DNA from: JBDTNK01 sp039933775 | GTDB lineage: Bacteria; Chloroflexota; Limnocylindria; QHBO01 | Length of the DNA stretch: 14,182 nt | Reading direction: 5' to 3' | NCBI GenBank assembly: GCA_039933775.1 | Contig: JBDTNK010000050.1 | Location: forward strand, 1 to 14,182 | Shown: in pieces, positions 12,745 to 14,182 of the stretch | How positions within the stretch are numbered: position 1 is the stretch's first letter | How the letters are laid out: each line of letters begins with the position of its first letter | The notes under the pieces: model-generated | Told to the model about the DNA's origin: nothing | Databases searched by the model: none | What the model saw: the letters and a program-made list of their open reading frames with translations, nothing else | Program-made: the position numbers and the translations under genes

Positions 12745-14182
12745 TCATCGTAACCCCAGGCGCAGGTGACTGGCCAGGCGCAATCGCGGTGGCGCGGTGG
12801 CCCGCTCGAAAGCGCCAACGTCGGTCGTGCATCCGCTGGGTCGTGGCTGCCAGTCGTGGTCATAGCCGGGCGCGGAGTGAATGCCCGAAACCCGTGCTGG
12901 CCGCATATCATCGGCGGCGCATGGCATCCCAGAGACCGGCAGGCCGGCATCGACGGCGGGTGAAGTGTTCCTGAGCCGGTAGTCCCCAGCTGCTGCATCC
13001 ATGAAGCCTGCATCGTCCAGTTCCTCGACGATGATGTTCCGCAGGTCAGAGCCGGAGCGCACGAGAATCGGCCGCTTGGTGGCCACGACGAGGTTATCGG
13101 CCACGTAGGCCCCGTCGCCGGAAGTCCTGATTCCAAGATCAGGAGCACTGATCACGGTGTTGTTGAACACCATCGCCCCCCCTTCCGATGCTTCGATGCC
13201 AACCTTCATTGGGCCGATGACCAGATTGTTGAAGTACCGCGTACCCGGTGAGTCCAGATCGCGACCCATCCGAATGCCTTCGACGCCGCCGATGATCGTG
13301 TTGTTGTAGTAATCGCCGACGCTCAGGGCGAGTTTGATCCCGCCCTGGTGCGCACCGTCGCGCAGCTGCCCGGCATCGCGGACGACATTGTCGTGGACGG
13401 AGATCTCGCTGATGCCGACCTTGACCTTGATGCCGTCATAGCCTGTCCGTTCGACGAGGTTGTGATCGATCTCGACGCGGCTCACCTTGCCGAGCGTCTC
13501 GAATGGCTGGTTGTGTGGCTCGCTGCCGATGTAGATGCCTTCGGCCAGCGTCTCGACAATGTGGTTGTGATGGACGTGGATGCCCGAAACGATCAGCCCA
13601 GGAATCGGATGGAAGGCGATACCACGCGTCTTCTTCTCGGTGGTGACGTTGAGGACCTCGATGTGGTCCAGCTCGATGTCGCCGACGAAGCCCTTTGCGG
13701 TGTTGACCTTGATGCCCTTCACGGCGCCGTCGATGACGATGCCGCAGCGCTGCTGGTCGGGTGCGTACAAGGCGCCGCAATGCGACTCTACGCCGGCGCC
13801 GCTCACCCGCAGGAACGAGCTGCCGATGATTCCGATGGCGCCATCACCGAACAGCTCGCCGGTGATGCGAACTTGGCCACCGACGTTGCGGATCAGCATT
13901 GGCGCATCGGTCGCTCCGTGGAAGTTGCGGATGCGCAGGTTCGGCCGCGTCCCGGCCTCCAGGCACAGGACCGATCCGGGCGGGAGCGCGCTGAAGGGCT
14001 CCTTCTCGCCGTCGATGGTGTCCACCTCGGCCGTGATCACCAGGTCGCAGGCCTCGTCCCGCAGCGTCGGTTCGGGACGAGCGTTCGGATGCGAGACCGC
14101 CGCAGCGGGCGCAGGCACGGTGATCGTGGTGACCGCCATCAGTACGGTGGCGGTCACCACCGCGAGCAACGGCCGAGTAAAG
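12745..14182 (-). CDS. Secreted right-handed parallel beta-helix protein (5' partial)
   Basis: The visible part has 474 aa from a TTG at 14169, but the frame is open to the window edge (FTRPLL before it) and the TTG would leave the signal peptide without a basic N-region, so the true start is likely beyond 14182. A hydrophobic signal segment with AxA cleavage (PAPAAAVSHP) leads to an exported protein. From about 76 to 385 there are repeated short coils with [VI]xxNxV-type turns (IDHNLVERTGYDGIKV, VHDNVVRDAG, YYNNTIIGGVEGIRMG, YFNNLVIG, VFNNTVIS, VADNLVVA), typical of pectate-lyase-like or NosD/CASH-type helices. The end has the usual DYRLRNTSPAVDAG (396-409) and DVGAFE (450-455) closing motif. 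Substrate not identifiable; a polysaccharide-active or adhesive exoprotein is a reasonable inference. A 19-residue tail follows VGAFE. Confidence 0.9.
   Translation of the reverse strand, partial: FTRPLLAVVTATVLMAVTTITVPAPAAAVSHPNARPEPTLRDEACDLVITAEVDTIDGEKEPFSALPPGSVLCLEAGTRPNLRIRNFHGATDAPMLIRNVGGQVRITGELFGDGAIGIIGSSFLRVSGAGVESHCGALYAPDQQRCGIVIDGAVKGIKVNTAKGFVGDIELDHIEVLNVTTEKKTRGIAFHPIPGLIVSGIHVHHNHIVETLAEGIYIGSEPHNQPFETLGKVSRVEIDHNLVERTGYDGIKVKVGISEISVHDNVVRDAGQLRDGAHQGGIKLALSVGDYYNNTIIGGVEGIRMGRDLDSPGTRYFNNLVIGPMKVGIEASEGGAMVFNNTVISAPDLGIRTSGDGAYVADNLVVATKRPILVRSGSDLRNIIVEELDDAGFMDAAAGDYRLRNTSPAVDAGLPVSGMPCAADDMRPARVSGIHSAPGYDHDWQPRPSGCTTDVGAFERATAPPRLRLASHLRLGLR
12747..12752 (-). promoter_or_regulatory. 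Candidate leaderless -10 box (TACGAT) for the VOC gene
   Basis: On the minus strand TACGAT ends 6 nt before the ATG at 12740. It lies at the last codons of the beta-helix gene, so the VOC gene may have its own promoter as well as read-through. Confidence 0.45.

Overview
This is a GC-rich, gene-dense bacterial chromosome segment with no RNA genes, mobile elements or CRISPR array that I can see. The combination of an F420-type luciferase-like oxidoreductase, an actinobacterial-style HhH-GPD protein, a baeRF-like fragment, plant-type secreted subtilases and short 'D..L..WL....P..' anti-sigma-like N-termini suggests a Chloroflexota lineage (Limnocylindria/Ellin6529-like), with an actinobacterium as the alternative. 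That placement is inference from gene style, not from a marker gene.

Layout. (1) 36-2068, plus strand: an LLM-class flavin oxidoreductase overlapping by 4 nt a CinA-like protein whose C-terminal amidase domain looks inactivated. The pair ends at a perfect 13-bp hairpin shared with the convergent next gene. (2) 2130-5171, minus: a large secreted S8 subtilase (I9 propeptide, PA insertion, Fn3-like and calcium/PPC-like C-terminal regions). (3) 5379-5735, plus: a small hypothetical protein with an OB-like strand pattern, overlapping tail to tail with (4) a minus-strand block of D-hydantoinase/dihydropyrimidinase (8804-7425), a Ser-rich lipoprotein (7330-6668), a 26-bp palindrome, and a GTG-started diacylglycerol-kinase-like lipid kinase (6600-5713). 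(5) 9053-11273, plus: a small one-TM protein, an ECF sigma factor, and, overlapping the sigma gene by 4 nt, a one-TM protein with a seven-bladed extracellular propeller that is probably its anti-sigma/sensor partner. (6) 11309-11887, plus: an HhH-GPD family protein. Facing it is a minus-strand baeRF-like gene that keeps only its N-terminal third. (7) 12315-14182, minus: a VOC protein directly downstream of a secreted parallel beta-helix protein whose 5' end lies outside the window.

The most interesting system-level signals are the sigma/propeller pair, the truncated baeRF-like gene, and a recurrent TANNNT box placed 6-7 nt before the ATG of three genes that lack a Shine-Dalgarno, which points to leaderless transcription alongside SD-led genes. 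I found no clear defence, biosynthetic or mobile system. Every intergenic gap is under 300 bp.
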